A stretch of DNA of 64,000 nucleotides from Ehretia macrophylla (GCA_037974665.1 CM075771.1:36006425-36070424), one strand, 5' to 3'. Positions 23,702-35,199 are shown, counted from the stretch's first letter. Notes: generated by a model from the sequence alone, not told the origin. A program made the numbers and translations.

Positions 23702-24255
23702 GTCATGCTAATGGTACAAAGCCCTTATGTGTTGACGGTTTACCGTCCCAACGAATAGAGACGGTGCATTCAAAAGGCCCAATGGGCTTATCGGCAGCCC
23801 ATCTGTTTTAACAACGCAGCATTCTCGGAAGACAATATATCGACGCATTGTAGAGCTCTAATGTTCAGCGACTTGGGTTCTCGTCTTTTTCACGGCTCAC
23901 GACGAATGACCAAGGATGAAAAAATAGCACAAAAAGAAGAAAAGCAGCCCGAAATGATAAAAACGTGCAATTTTAGGTACCGCAAATTGGCGTAGCCGAA
24001 TAGGCCTACTGCCCACGTCGTAGAGCTCCCAGCGAGATTTCCAACAGTATGTTGTGCACCATATAGCTCCTTACGGATAAACAGTTATGGGCACCGGAGT
24101 GACGGAGACTTGGTCAGATGCCCCACGCCCTCGGTTTGCAGGCTCATCCTCTATGCGAAGCGAAGTTGTCTTGCCCAAGATGCCGTGGGACTCGAGAATA
24201 TAAATGTGATGGATAAAGTATCTTGGCAAGGTTAAATGGGGAAAAAAATGAAGAG

Positions 24256-24374
24256 TGGGTGCAACACGAGGATTTCCAATGGGGTCACCCATCCAAATAC
24301 TACTCTCGCCCAAGCACGCTTAACTTCGGAGTTCTGATGGGATCCGGTGCATTAGTGCTGCTATGATCGCACCC
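24256..24374 (-). rRNA. 5S copy 18, degenerate
   Basis: Full length. Box A and the intermediate element are intact and the 5' half is almost consensus; box C reads catccaaat. Copy 22 shares these changes and lies 1820 bp away. Confidence 0.88.
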
Positions 24375-24870
24375 ATCATGCAGATGGTGCAAAGCCCTTA
24401 TGTGTTGACGGTTCATAGTCCAAGCCAAGAGAGACGGCTTGTTCAAAAGGCGCAATGGGCTTATCGACAGCCTATCTGCTTCAACAACACAGCATTCTCA
24501 CTAGACCTGATATCAACGAATGAACCGGGACGAATAAATAGCATAAAAAGAAAAAAAGTAGCCCAAAACTGATAAGAACCATCGATTTTGGATTTCAAAA
24601 ATAGGCACAGCTAAGCAAGCTTGCTGCCCCCATCGTAGAGCTCCCAAAGAGCTTTCCAACGGTATGCTGTGCACCGCATAACTCCTAACGGATCAAAAGT
24701 TATAGGCACTGGAGCAACGGAGAGCTGGTCACAAGCCCCGCGCCCCCGGTTTACGGGCCCAACCTCTACGCGAAGTAAAGTTGTCTTGCCCAAGATATCG
24801 TGGGACTCGAGAATAGAAATGTGATGGATAAAGCATCTTGGCATGACTAAACGGGGAAAAAAATAAAAAA

Positions 24871-24989
24871 GGGGTGCAACACGAGGACATCCAAAGGGGT
24901 TACCCATCCTAGTACGACTCTCGCCCAATCACGCTTAACTTCATAGTTCTGATGGGATCCGGTGCATTAGTGCTGGTATGATCACACCC
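24871..24989 (-). rRNA. 5S copy 19, degenerate
   Basis: Full length. Box A reads caatcacg and box C gttaccc. Upstream its spacer is reduced to about 120 bp, so the upstream promoter region is missing. Confidence 0.86.
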
Positions 24990-25107
24990 ATGATATCGAC
25001 GTATTGTAGAGCAGGATTACTATCCTCGTAGATGCCGTGGGACTCGAGAATAGAAATGTGATGGATAAAGCGTCTTGGCAAGGCTAAACGGGAAAAAAAA
25101 TGAAAAT

Positions 25108-25226
25108 GGGGTGCAACAGGAGGACTTCCTAGGGGGTCACCCATCCTAGTTCTACTCTCACCCAAGCATGTTTAACTTAGGAGTTCTGATGGGATCCGGT
25201 GCATTAGTGCGGGTATGATCGCACCC
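25108..25226 (-). rRNA. 5S copy 20, degenerate
   Basis: Full length. Box A reads catgtttaac and the intermediate element ctctcacc; box C is intact, followed by tagttct. It lies only 237 bp from copy 19. Confidence 0.86.
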
Positions 25227-25781
25227 GTCATTTTGATGGTCCAAAGCTCTTATGTGTTGACGGTTCACAGTGCCAACCAAGAGAGACGGCCCATTCAAAT
25301 GACCCAATGGGCTTATCGACAGCCCATCTGCTTCAACAATGCAGCATTCTCGTAAGACGTTATATCAACTCATTGTAGAGTGTCTAATGTTCTGTGAGTT
25401 GGGTTGTCGTCCTTTTTGCTGCTCACGATGAACGACTCGGGTTGAAAAAATTACGTAAAAATAAGAAAAGTGACTCAAAACTGTTGAAAACGTTCAATTT
25501 TGAGTTCCAAAAATAGGCTTAGCTATGTAGGCTTGCTGTCCCCAACGTAGAGCTCCCAGAGAGCTTTCAAACAGTATGATGTGCACCGTATAACTCCTTA
25601 CGGATCAAAAGTTATGGGCATCGGAGTGATGGAGACCTGGTCACTTGCCCCACGCTCTCGGTTTACAGGTCCAGCCTCTACACGAAGCGAAGTTGTCTTG
25701 CCCAAGAAGCCGTGGGACTTGAGAATAGAAATGTGATGAATAAAGCATCTTAGCAAGGCTAAACAGGGAAAAAATGAAAAG

Positions 25782-25900
25782 GGGGCGCAATACGAGGACT
25801 TCTCAGGGAGTCACCCATCCTAGTACTACCCTCGCCCAAGAACGCTTAACTTCGAAGTTCTGATGGGATTCGGTGCATTAGTGCTACTATGATTACACCC
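25782..25900 (-). rRNA. 5S copy 21, degenerate
   Basis: Full length. Box A reads aagaacg, the intermediate element ccctcgcc; box C is intact. Its upstream spacer is rearranged: the -28 element is replaced by a short out-of-order piece near 25901-25945. Confidence 0.85.
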
Positions 25901-26075
25901 GTCATGCTACTATGAATAAAACATCTTGGCAAGGCTAAACCCCACGCCCTCAGTTTACGAGCCCAGCCTCTACGCGAAGCGAAGTTGTCGTGCAAAAGAT
26001 GTCGTGGGACTCCAGAATAGAAATGTGATGGATAAAGCATCTTGGCAAGGTTAAATGGGGAAAAAAAATAAAGAG

Positions 26076-26194
26076 TGGGTGCAACACGAGGATTTCCTAT
26101 AGGGGAACCCATCCAAATACTACTCTCGCCCAAGCACGCATAACTTTGGAATTCTGATGGGATCCGGTGCATTAGTGCTGCTATGATCGCACCC
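26076..26194 (-). rRNA. 5S copy 22, degenerate
   Basis: Full length. Box A reads cacgcataac and box C ggaaccc with catccaaat; the intermediate element is intact. Duplicate of copy 18. Confidence 0.87.
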
Positions 26195-26691
26195 GTCATG
26201 CAGATGGTGCAAAGCCCTTATGTATTGACGGTTCATAGTCCAAGCCAAGAGAGACGGCCCATTCAAAAGGCCCAATGGGCTTATTGACAACCCATCTGCT
26301 TCAACAACGCAACATTCTCACTAGACCTGATATCGATGAATGAACTGGGATGAATAAATAGCACAAAAAGAAAAAAAAATGGCCCAAAACTGATGAAAAC
26401 TGTCAATTTTGGGTTTTCAAAATAGGCGCAGCTAAACAAGCTTACTGCCCCCGTCATAGAGCTCCCAAAGAGCTTTCCAACGGTATGCTGTGCACCGCAT
26501 AACTCCTTACGGATCAAAATTTATGGGCACTGGAGAAATGGAGACCTAGTCACAAGCCCCGCGCCCCCGTTTTACAGGGCCAACCTCTACGCGAAGCAAA
26601 GTTATCCTGCCTAAGATGCCGTGGGACTCGAGAATAGAAATGTGATGGATAAAACATCTTGGCAAGGCTAAACGGGGAAAAAAATGAAAAA

Positions 26692-26810
26692 GGGGTACAA
26701 CACGAGCACTTCCAAGGGGGTTACCCATCCTAGTACTACTCTCGCCCAAGCACGCTTAACTTCAGAGTTCTGATGGGATCCGGTGCATTAGTGCTGGTAT
26801 GATTGCACCC
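26692..26810 (-). rRNA. 5S copy 23, near-consensus
   Basis: One of the copies closest to the consensus. Box A and the intermediate element are intact, box C has one change (gttaccc), and there are about six changes in all. The upstream spacer is nearly all deleted, so the usual -28 element is gone. Duplicate of copy 19. Confidence 0.88.
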
Positions 26811-26927
26811 GTGATATCGACGTATTGTAGAGTAGGATTACTGTCATCGTGGATGCCGTGGGACTCGAAAATAGAAATGTGATGGATAAAGCATCTTGAC
26901 TAGGCTAAACGGGGAAAAAATGAAGAG

Positions 26928-27046
26928 GGGGTGTAACACGAGGACTTCCCATGGGGTCACCCATCCTAGTACTACTCTCGCCCAAGCACGCTTAACTTTG
27001 GAGTTCTTATGGGATCCGGTGCATTAGTGCTGCTGTGATCGTACCC
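26928..27046 (-). rRNA. 5S copy 24, internal promoter intact
   Basis: Box A, intermediate element and box C all match the consensus. Changes lie outside: tgtaac, catggggt, ttcttatggg and gctgctgtgatcgtaccc. A normal-length upstream spacer is present. Among the best candidates for any residual Pol III activity. Confidence 0.88.
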
Positions 27047-27602
27047 GTCATGCTGATGGTGCAAAGCTCTTATGTGCTGACGGTTCATAGTCCAAGCCAA
27101 GAGAGACTGCCCTTTCAACAGGCCCAATGGGCTTATCGACAACTCATCTGCTTCAACAATGCAGCATTCTCGTAAGACATTATATCGACGCATTGTAGCG
27201 GCTCTAATGTTCCACAAGTTGGGTTCTCATCCTTTTCGCAGCTCACGATGAATGACCCGTGAAGAAAAAACATAGCAAATAGAAGAAAAGTGGGCCAAAA
27301 CGAATGAAAACCTACGATTTTGGTTACTGAAAATAGGTGCATCTGAGTAGACTTACTGCCCCCGTCGTAGAGCTCCAAGGGAGCTTTCTAATGGTATGTT
27401 GTGCGCTCTATAACTTCTTACGGATCTAACGTTATGAGCACTAGAGCCACGAAAACCTTGTCAAAAGCCCCACACCCTTGGTTTATGGGCCCAGCCTCTA
27501 CGTGAAGCGAAGTTGTCATGCACAAGATGCCATGGGACTCGAGAATAGAAATGTGATGGATAAAGCATCTTGGCAAAGCTAAACAGGCAAAAGAATGAAA
27601 AA

Positions 27603-27721
27603 GGGGTGTAACACGAGGACTTCCCAAGGGGTCACCCATCCTAGTACTACTCTAGCTCAAAAATGCCTAACTTCGAAGTTCTGATGAGATCTGGTGCATT
27701 AGTGCTGGTATGATCGCAGCT
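27603..27721 (-). rRNA. 5S copy 25, degenerate
   Basis: Full length. Box A is badly damaged (ctcaaaaatgcc) and the intermediate element reads ctctagct; box C is intact. The gene start is gcagct. Confidence 0.85.
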
Positions 27722-28279
27722 GTCATACTGATGGTGCAAAGCCCTTATGTGTTGATGGTTCACAGTCCCAGCCAAGAGAGATGACCTATTCAAAAGCCCA
27801 ATGGGCTTATCGACAGCCCATCTGCTTCAACAACGTAGCATTCTCGCAAGACATTATATCGACGCATTGTAGAGCATCTAATGTTCTGTGAGTTGGGTTC
27901 TCGTCCTTTTCGTGGCTCACGACGAATTACCCGTGATGAGAAAATATCACAAAGAGAAGAAAAATAGCCCAAAACTAATGAAAACCTGTGATTTTAGGTA
28001 CAGAAAATAGGCGCAGCCGAGCAGACTTGCTGCCCTTGTCGTAGAGCTCTTAGGGAGCTTTCCAACGGTATGTTGTGCGCTGCATAACTCCTTACGGATC
28101 AAACTTTATGAGCACCGGAGCAGGACGGAGACCTGGTCAAAAGCCCTACTCCCTCGGTTTGTGGGCCCAGCCTCTACGCGAAGCAAAGTTATCTTGCCCA
28201 AGATGCCATGGGACTCGAGAATAGAAATGTGATGGGTAAAACATCTTGGCAAAGCTATAGAGGGAAAAAAAATTAAAAA

Positions 28280-28398
28280 GGGGTACACCATGAGGACTTC
28301 CCAGTTGGTCACCTATCCTAGTACTACTTTCGCCAAAGCACGCTAAACTTCATAGTTGTAAAGGGATTCGGGGCATTTGTGCTGATATGGTCACACCC
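28280..28398 (-). rRNA. 5S copy 26, degenerate
   Basis: Full length. Box A reads caaagcacgctaaact, the intermediate element ctttcgcc and box C cacctat. The 3' end is changed to ggggtacaccatg. It has the short (about 400 bp) upstream spacer. Confidence 0.84.
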
Positions 28399-28804
28399 GT
28401 CATGTTGAGGATGCAAAGCACTTATGTGTCGTCCTTTTCGCGGCTCACGACGAACTATCCGGGACAAAGAAACAGCGTAAAAAGAAGAAAAGTGCCACAA
28501 AACTGATAAAAACGCTTGATTTTGTTCTCCGAAAATAGGCGCAGATGAGCAAGCTCGCTGCCCTGGTCATAGAGCTCCCAAAGTACTTTCCAACAATATG
28601 TTGTGCGTCGCATAACTCATTACCGATCAAAAGTTATAGGCATCGAAGCAATGGAGACCTGGCCAAAAGCCCCATGCCCTCAGTTTGGAGGCCCAGCCTC
28701 TATGCGAAGCGAAGTTGTCATGCCCAATATGCCGTGGGACTCGAGAATAGAAATGTGATGGATAAAGCATCTTGGCAAGGCTAAACAGGGAAAAAAATTA
28801 AAAG

Positions 28805-28922
28805 GGGGTGCAACACGAGGACTTCCAAAGGGGTCACCCATCCTAGTACAACTCTCGCCCAAGCACGCTTAACTTCGGAGTTCTGAAGGATTCGGTGCAT
28901 TAGTGCTGATAAGATCCTACCC
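28805..28922 (-). rRNA. 5S copy 27, degenerate with 1-nt deletion
   Basis: Box A, intermediate element and box C are intact; there is one change between them (tacaactc). A base is missing in ctgaagga-ttcgg. The 5' end reads gctgataagatcctaccc. Short upstream spacer. Copy 29 is its duplicate 1.2 kb away. Confidence 0.87.
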
Positions 28923-29328
28923 GTCATGTTGAGGACGCAAAGCCCTTATGTGTCGTCCTTTTCGTGGCTCACGACGAACGATCCGGGGTGAAGAAACAGC
29001 GCAAAAAGAAGAAATGTTGCCCGAAACTGATGAAAATGTTTGATTTTCGGCTTCTAAAACAGGCGCAACCAAGAAGGCTGGCTACCCTCATCGTAGAGTG
29101 CCTAGAGAGCTTTCCAACGATATGTTATGCGCCGCATAACTCCTTGCAGATCAAAAGTTATGGGCACCGGAGCGACGGAGACCTGGTCACAAGCCCCATG
29201 CCCTCGGTTTGTGGGCCCAACTTCTATGCGAAACAAAGTTGTCTTGCACAGGATGCCTTGGGACACAAGAATAGAAATGTGATGGATAAAGTATCTTGAC
29301 AAGGCTAAACAGGGAAAAAAATGAAAAG

Positions 29329-29447
29329 GGGGTGCATCACGATGACTTCCCAAGGGGTCATCCATCCTAGTACCACTCTCGCCCATGCACATTTAACTTC
29401 GGAGTTCTGATAGGATCTGGTGCATTATTGCTGGTATGATTGCACCC
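29329..29447 (-). rRNA. 5S copy 28, degenerate
   Basis: Full length. Variant group gatgac + taccac. Box A reads catgcacattt and box C tcatccat. Duplicate of copy 30. Confidence 0.86.
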
Positions 29448-30003
29448 ATCATGCTGATGGTGCAAAACCCTTATGTGTTGACGCTTCACCGTCCCAGCCA
29501 AGAGAGACAACCTATTCAAAAGGCCCAACGGGCTTATCGACAGCCCATCTCCTTCAACAACACATCATTCTTGCAATACGTGAAATTGAGGCATTGTAGA
29601 GACTTTAATGTTACGCTAGTTGAGTTCTCACCTTTTTTGCGGCTCACGACGAACGATCCGGGACAAAGAAACAGCGTAAAAAGAAGAAAAGTGCCTCAAA
29701 ACAGATGAAAACGTTTGATTTTGTTCTCCGAAAATAGGCGCAAATGAGTAAACTCGCTGCCCTCGTCGTAGAGCTCCCAAAGAGCTTTCCAATGATATGT
29801 TGTGCGCCGCATAACTCATTACCGATCAAAAGTTATAGGCATCGGAGCAATGGAGACCTAGTCCAAAGCCCCAAGCCCTCGGTTTGGGGACCCAGCCTCT
29901 ACGCGAAGCGAAGTTGTCATGTCCGAGATGCCGTGGGACTCGAGAATAGAAATGTGATGGATAAAGCATCTAGGCAAGGTTAATAGGGAAAAAAATTAAA
30001 AAG

Positions 30004-30122
30004 GGGGTGCAACACGAGGACTTCCAAATGGGTCTCCCATCCTAGTACTACTCTCGCCCAAGCACGCTTAACTTCGGAGTTTTGAAGGGATCCGGTGCAT
30101 TAGTGCTGATAAGATTTCACCC
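30004..30122 (-). rRNA. 5S copy 29, degenerate
   Basis: Full length. Box A and the intermediate element are intact; box C reads tctcccat. The 5' end gctgataagatttcaccc resembles copy 27. Short upstream spacer. Confidence 0.87.
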
Positions 30123-30528
30123 GTCATGTTGAGGACGCAAAGTCCTTATGTGTCATCCTTTTCGCGGCTCACGACGAACGATCCTCGATGAAGAAATAGC
30201 TCAAAAAGAAGAAATGTTGCACGAAACTGATGAAATTTTTTGATTTTGGGCTTCTAAAACAGGCGGAGCCGAGTAGGCTAGCTGCCCTCGTTGTAGAGCA
30301 CCTAGAGAGCTTTCCAACAATATATTGTGCGCCGCATAACTCCTTGTAGGTCAAAAGTTATGGGCACTGGAGCGACGGAGACATGGTCACAAGCCCCATG
30401 CCCTTGGTTTGTGGGCCCAGCTTCTACGCGAAACGAAGTTGTCTAGCACAAGATGCCTTGGGACTCGAGAATAGAAATGTGATGGATAAAGCATCTTGGC
30501 AAGGCTAAACAGGGAAAAAAATGAAAAG

Positions 30529-30647
30529 GGGGTGCATCACGATGACTTCCCAAGGGGTCACCCATCCTAGTACCACTCTCGCCCAAGCACATTTAACTTC
30601 GGAGTTCTTATGGGATATGGTGCATTATTGTTGGTATGATCACACCC
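30529..30647 (-). rRNA. 5S copy 30, degenerate
   Basis: Full length. Variant group gatgac + taccac. Box A reads cacattt; box C is intact. The upstream spacer has the ccaagaattcttg variant shared with copies 36 and 42. Confidence 0.87.
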
Positions 30648-31203
30648 ATCATGCTGATGGTGCAAAGCGCTTAAGTGTTGACGGTTCACAGTCCCAGCCA
30701 AGAGAGACGGCCGATACAAAAGACCCAATGGGCTTATCGATAGCTTATCTGCTTCAACAACGCAGTATTCTCGAAAGATGTGATATCGACACGTTGTAGA
30801 GCCTCTAATATTTTGCAAGTTGGGTTATATTCCTTTTTACGGCTTACGACGAATGACCCGTGATGAAAAAATAGCGCTATAAGAAAAAAAGTGGCCCGAA
30901 ACTGATAAAAATATTCAATTTTGGGTACTAAAAATGGAGCAACCAAGAATTCTTGCTGCCCTAGTCGTAGAGCTCTAAGAGAGCTTTATAACGGTATGCT
31001 TTGCACCGCATAACTCCTTACAGATCAAAAGTTATGGTCATCGGAGCAACGGAGACCTGGTCACTAGCCCAACGCCCCCGGTTTGCAGTCCCAGGCTCTA
31101 TGCGAAGCAAAGTTGTCTTACCAAGATCTCGTGGGACTAGAGAATAGAAATGTGATGGATAAAGCATCTTGGCAAGGATAAACGGGGGAAGAAAAATGAA
31201 AAG

Positions 31204-31322
31204 GGGGTGTAGCACGAGGATTTCCCTTGGGATCACCCATCCTAGTACTACTCTCGCCCAAGCACGCTTAACTTCGGAGTTCTAGTGGGATCCGGTGCAT
31301 TAGTGCTGCTATGATCGTATCT
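31204..31322 (-). rRNA. 5S copy 31, internal promoter intact
   Basis: Box A, intermediate element and box C match the consensus. The two ends are changed: gtgtagcacg at the 3' end and gatcgtatct at the 5' end, so an RNA from it would not pair normally in the terminal stem. Confidence 0.87.
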
Positions 31323-31863
31323 GTCATGCAGATTGTGCAAAGTCTTTATGTGTTCACGGTTCACAGTCCAAGCCAAGAGAGACGACCTAATCAAAAGGCC
31401 CAACGGGCTTATCGACAACCTATCTGCTTTAACAACGCAGCATTCTCACAAGACGTTATATCGATGCATTGTAGAGCCTCTAATGTTCCGTGATTTAGGT
31501 TCTCATCCTTTTCGCAGTGCACGACGAATGACCCAAGATGAAAAAATAGCGCAAAAAGAAGAAATGTTGTGCGAAATTGATGAAAACGTTCGATTTTGGG
31601 TATCGAAAATAGGGACAACCAAGCGAGCTGGTTGCCCCAGCTCCCAGAGAGTTTTCCAACAGTATGCTGTGTGCCACATAACGCCTTACGGATCAAAAGT
31701 TAAGGGCACCGGAGTGACGGAGACCTGGTCATAAGCCCCACGCCCTCGGTTTGCGGGCCTAGCCTCTATGCGAAGCGAAGTTGGCTTGCCCCAGATGCTG
31801 TGGGACTCGAGAATAGAAATGTGATGGATAAAGCATCTTGGCAAGGCAAAACAGGGAAAAAAA

Positions 31864-31977
31864 GGAACATGAGGGCTTCCCAATGGGTCACCCATCCTAG
31901 TACTACTCTCGCCCAAGAACGCTTAACTTCGGAGTTTTCATGGGATCCGGTGCATTAATGCTAGTATGGTCACACCC
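31864..31977 (-). pseudogene. 5S copy 32, 3' terminus and terminator deleted
   Basis: The segment atgaaaagggggtgc is missing: plus-strand text goes from aaaaaaa to ggaacatgagg. The terminal stem cannot form and the usual T-run geometry is altered. Box A reads aagaacg; the other boxes are intact. Confidence 0.83.
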
Positions 31978-32532
31978 TTCATACTGATGGTGCAAAGCCC
32001 TTATGTGTTGATGGTTCACAGTCCCTGCCAAGAGAGACTGCCCATTCAAAAGGCCCAATGGGCTTATCGACAACCCATCTACTTCAACAACGCAGCATTC
32101 TCGCAAGATGTTATATCTACGCATTGTAGAGCCTCTAATGTTCCGCAATTTGTGTTCTCGTCAATTTTGCAGCTCACGACGAATGACCCGGGATGAAAAA
32201 ACAGTACAAAAAGAAGAAAAGTGGAGCAAAACTAATGAAAACCTTCGATTTTGGGTAATAAAAATAGGTGCAGTCGAGCAGGCTTGCTGCCCCCGTCGTA
32301 GAGCTCCCAGAGAGCTTTCTAACGGTATGTTGTGCATCGCAAAACTCCTTATGGATCAATCGTTATGGGTACCATAGTGACGAAGACCTAGTCAAAAGCC
32401 CTACGCCCTCGATTTGTGGGCCCAGTCTCTACGCGAAGCGAAGTATTCAAGCCCTAGATGCCGTCGGACTCAAGAATAGAAATGTGATGGATAAAGCATC
32501 TTGGCAAGGCTAAATAGGGAAAAAATGAAAAG

Positions 32533-32650
32533 CCGGGCAACACGAGGACTTCCCACGAGGTCACCCATCCTAGTACTACTCTCGCCCAAGTACACTTAAC
32601 TTCAGAGTTCTGTAGGGATCTGGTGCATTAGTATTGATATGATTGCACTT
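32533..32650 (-). rRNA. 5S copy 33, degenerate
   Basis: Near full length. The 3' end is changed to ccgggcaac. Box A reads aagtacactt; the intermediate element and box C are intact. The 5' end is gcactt. Short upstream spacer. Confidence 0.84.
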
Positions 32651-33056
32651 GTCATTTTGAGGGCGCATATCTCTTTTGTGTCATCCTTTTTGAGGTTCAC
32701 GACGAACGATTCAGGACGAAGAAACAGCGTAAAAAGAAGAAAAGTAACCCAAAACTGATGAAAACGTTTGATTTTGGGCTCTAAAAATAGGTGCAACTGA
32801 GCAGGCTTTTTTCCCTCATCATAGAGCTCCTAGAGAGCTTTCCAACAATATACTGTGTAACGCATAACTCCATATATATCAAAAGTTAAGGGCACCGGAG
32901 CGACGGATAACGGGCCAAAAGCCGCACGCCCTCGGTTTGTTGGCTCAGCCTCTACGTGAAGCGAAATTGTTATGTCCAAGATGTCGTGGGACTTGACAAT
33001 AGAAATGTGATGGATAAACCATCCTGGTAAGGCTAAACAGGGAAAAAAAAGAAAAG

Positions 33057-33175
33057 TGGGTGCAACACGATGACTTCCCAGGGGGTCACCCATCCTAGTA
33101 CCACTCTCGCCCAAGCACGTTTAACTTCGAAATTCTAATGGGATCTGGTGCATTATTGCTGGTATTATCGCACCC
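33057..33175 (-). rRNA. 5S copy 34, degenerate
   Basis: Full length. Variant group gatgac + taccac. Box A reads cacgttt; the other boxes are intact. The 5' end has ggtattatcg. Confidence 0.87.
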
Positions 33176-33732
33176 ATCATGCTTATGGTGCCAAGCACTT
33201 ATGTATTGACAGTTCACAGTCCCAGCCAAGAGAGACGACCCATTTAAAAGGCCCAATGGGCTTATCGGTAGCCCATCTGCTTCAACAACGCAACATTCTC
33301 GCAAGACGTGATATCGACGCGTTGTAGAGCCTCTAATATTTTACAAGTTGGGTTCACTTCCTTTTCGCGGCTCACGACGAATGACCCGGGATGAAAAAAC
33401 AGCGCAATAAGAAAAAAAGTACCCCAAAATTGATGAAAACGTTTGATTTTGCGATCTGAAAATAGGCAGAGAAGAGCAGGATTTTGGCCCTTGTCATTGA
33501 GCTCCTAGAGAGCTTTACAACGATATACTATGCACCGCATAACTCCCTACAGATCAAAAGTTAATGGCACCAAAGCGACGGAGACCTGGTCAAAAGCCCC
33601 ACGCCCTCGGTTTGTTGGCCTAGCCTCTACGCGAAGAAAAATTATCATGCCTAAGATTTCGTGGGACACGATAATAGAAATGTGATTGATAAAGCATCTT
33701 GGCAATGCTAAACATGGAAAAAAATTGAAAAG

Positions 33733-33851
33733 GGGGTGCAACACGATGACTTCCCAGGGGGTCACCCATCCTAGTACCACTCTCGCCCAAGTACGCTTAA
33801 CTTCGGAGTTCTGATGGGATCTTGTGCATTATTGCTAGTATGATCACACCC
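33733..33851 (-). rRNA. 5S copy 35, degenerate
   Basis: Full length. Variant group gatgac + taccac. Box A reads aagtacg; the other boxes are intact. The 5' half has gatcttgtgcattattg. Confidence 0.87.
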
Positions 33852-34407
33852 GTCATGCTGATGGTTCAAAGGGCTTATATGTTGATGGTTCACAGACCCA
33901 ACCAAGATAGATGACCCATCCAAAAGGCCCAATGGGCTTATCGACAACCCATCTGCTTCAACAACGCAACATTCTCCCAAGATGTGATATCGACGCGTTG
34001 TAGAGCCTCTAATATTTCTCGAGTTGGGTTCTTTTCCTTTTCACAGCCCACGACGAATGACCCGGGATGAAAAAATAGCACAAAAAGAAGAAAAGTATCC
34101 TGAAATTGATGAAAATGTTCAATTTTGGATACCGAAAATAGGGGCAGCATGGCATTCTAGTTGTCCCTGTCGTAGAGCTCCCAGAGAGCTTTTCAACAGT
34201 ATGTTGTGCGTTGCATAACTCCTTACGGATCAAAATTTGTGGGCACCGGAGCGACGGAGACCTGGTCACAAGCCCCACGCCCTCGGTTTGTTGGCCCAGC
34301 CTCTCTACGAAGCTAAGTTGTCTTACCCAAGATGCCATAGGACTCGAGAATAGAAATGTGATGGATAAAGCATCTTGGTAAGGCTAAACAGGGAAAAAAA
34401 TGAAAAG

Positions 34408-34526
34408 GGGGTGCAACACGAGGACTTCCCAATGGGTCACCCATCCTAGTACTACTCTCGCCCAGGAACGCTTACCTTCAGAGTTCTGATGGGATCCGGT
34501 GCATTAAAGCTGGTATGATCACACCC
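34408..34526 (-). rRNA. 5S copy 36, degenerate
   Basis: Full length. The change ccaatggg is shared with copies 38, 40, 42 and 44. Box A reads caggaacgcttacc; the other boxes are intact. The upstream spacer has CATAAG at -28 to -23 and the ccaagaattcttg variant. Confidence 0.88.
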
Positions 34527-34588
34527 ATCATGTTGATGGTGCAAAGCCCTTATGTGTTGACGGTTCACAGTCCCAGCCAAGAGAGACG

Positions 34589-34632
34589 GCCCATTCAAAA
34601 GGCCCAATGGGCTTATCGATAGCCCATCTGCT
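34589..34632 (-). promoter_or_regulatory. Example of the GCCCA/TGGGC cluster upstream of 5S genes
   Basis: The spacer reads ggcccattcaaaaggcccaa followed by tgggcttatcgatagcccat, giving four GCCCA/TGGGC motifs 63-106 bp upstream of 5S copy 36. The block recurs in most full-length units. TGGGCY (site II) motifs bind TCP factors at plant ribosomal protein genes; a role here is speculation. Confidence 0.3.
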
Positions 34633-35080
34633 TCAATAGTGTAGCATTCTCGCAAGACCTGATATCAATGCATTGTAGAGCCTCTAATATTTTGCTAGTT
34701 GGGTTCTCTTCCTTTTCGCGGCTCGCGCCGAATGACCCTGGAAGAAAAAAAAGCGTAATAAGATAAAAAGTGGCCCGAATTGATGAAAATATTCGATTTT
34801 TGTTAACAAAAATTGCACAGCCAAGAATTCTTGATGCCCCGATCGTAGAGATCCGAAAGAGCTTTCCAACGGTATGTTGTGCGCCACATAACTCCTTATG
34901 GATCAAAAGTTATGGGCACCAGAGCGAAGGAGACCTAGTCACAAGCCCCACGCCCTCGGTTTGCAGGCCCAGCCTCAACACGAAGAAAAGTTGCCTTGCC
35001 CAAGATGCCGTGGGACTAGAGAATTGAAATGTGATGGATAAAGCATTTTGGCAAGGCTAAATAGGGGAAAAAATGAAAAG

Positions 35081-35199
35081 TGGGTGCAGCACGAGAACTT
35101 CCCATGGGGTTACCCATCCTAGTACTACTCTCGCCCAAGCCCACTTAACTTCGGAGATTTGATGGGATCCAGTGCATTTGTGCTGCTACAATTGCACCC
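35081..35199 (-). rRNA. 5S copy 37, degenerate
   Basis: Full length. Box A reads aagcccactt and box C gttaccc. The 5' end is gctgctacaattgcaccc. Its upstream spacer has ccaagccaag, as in copies 31 and 43. Confidence 0.87.
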
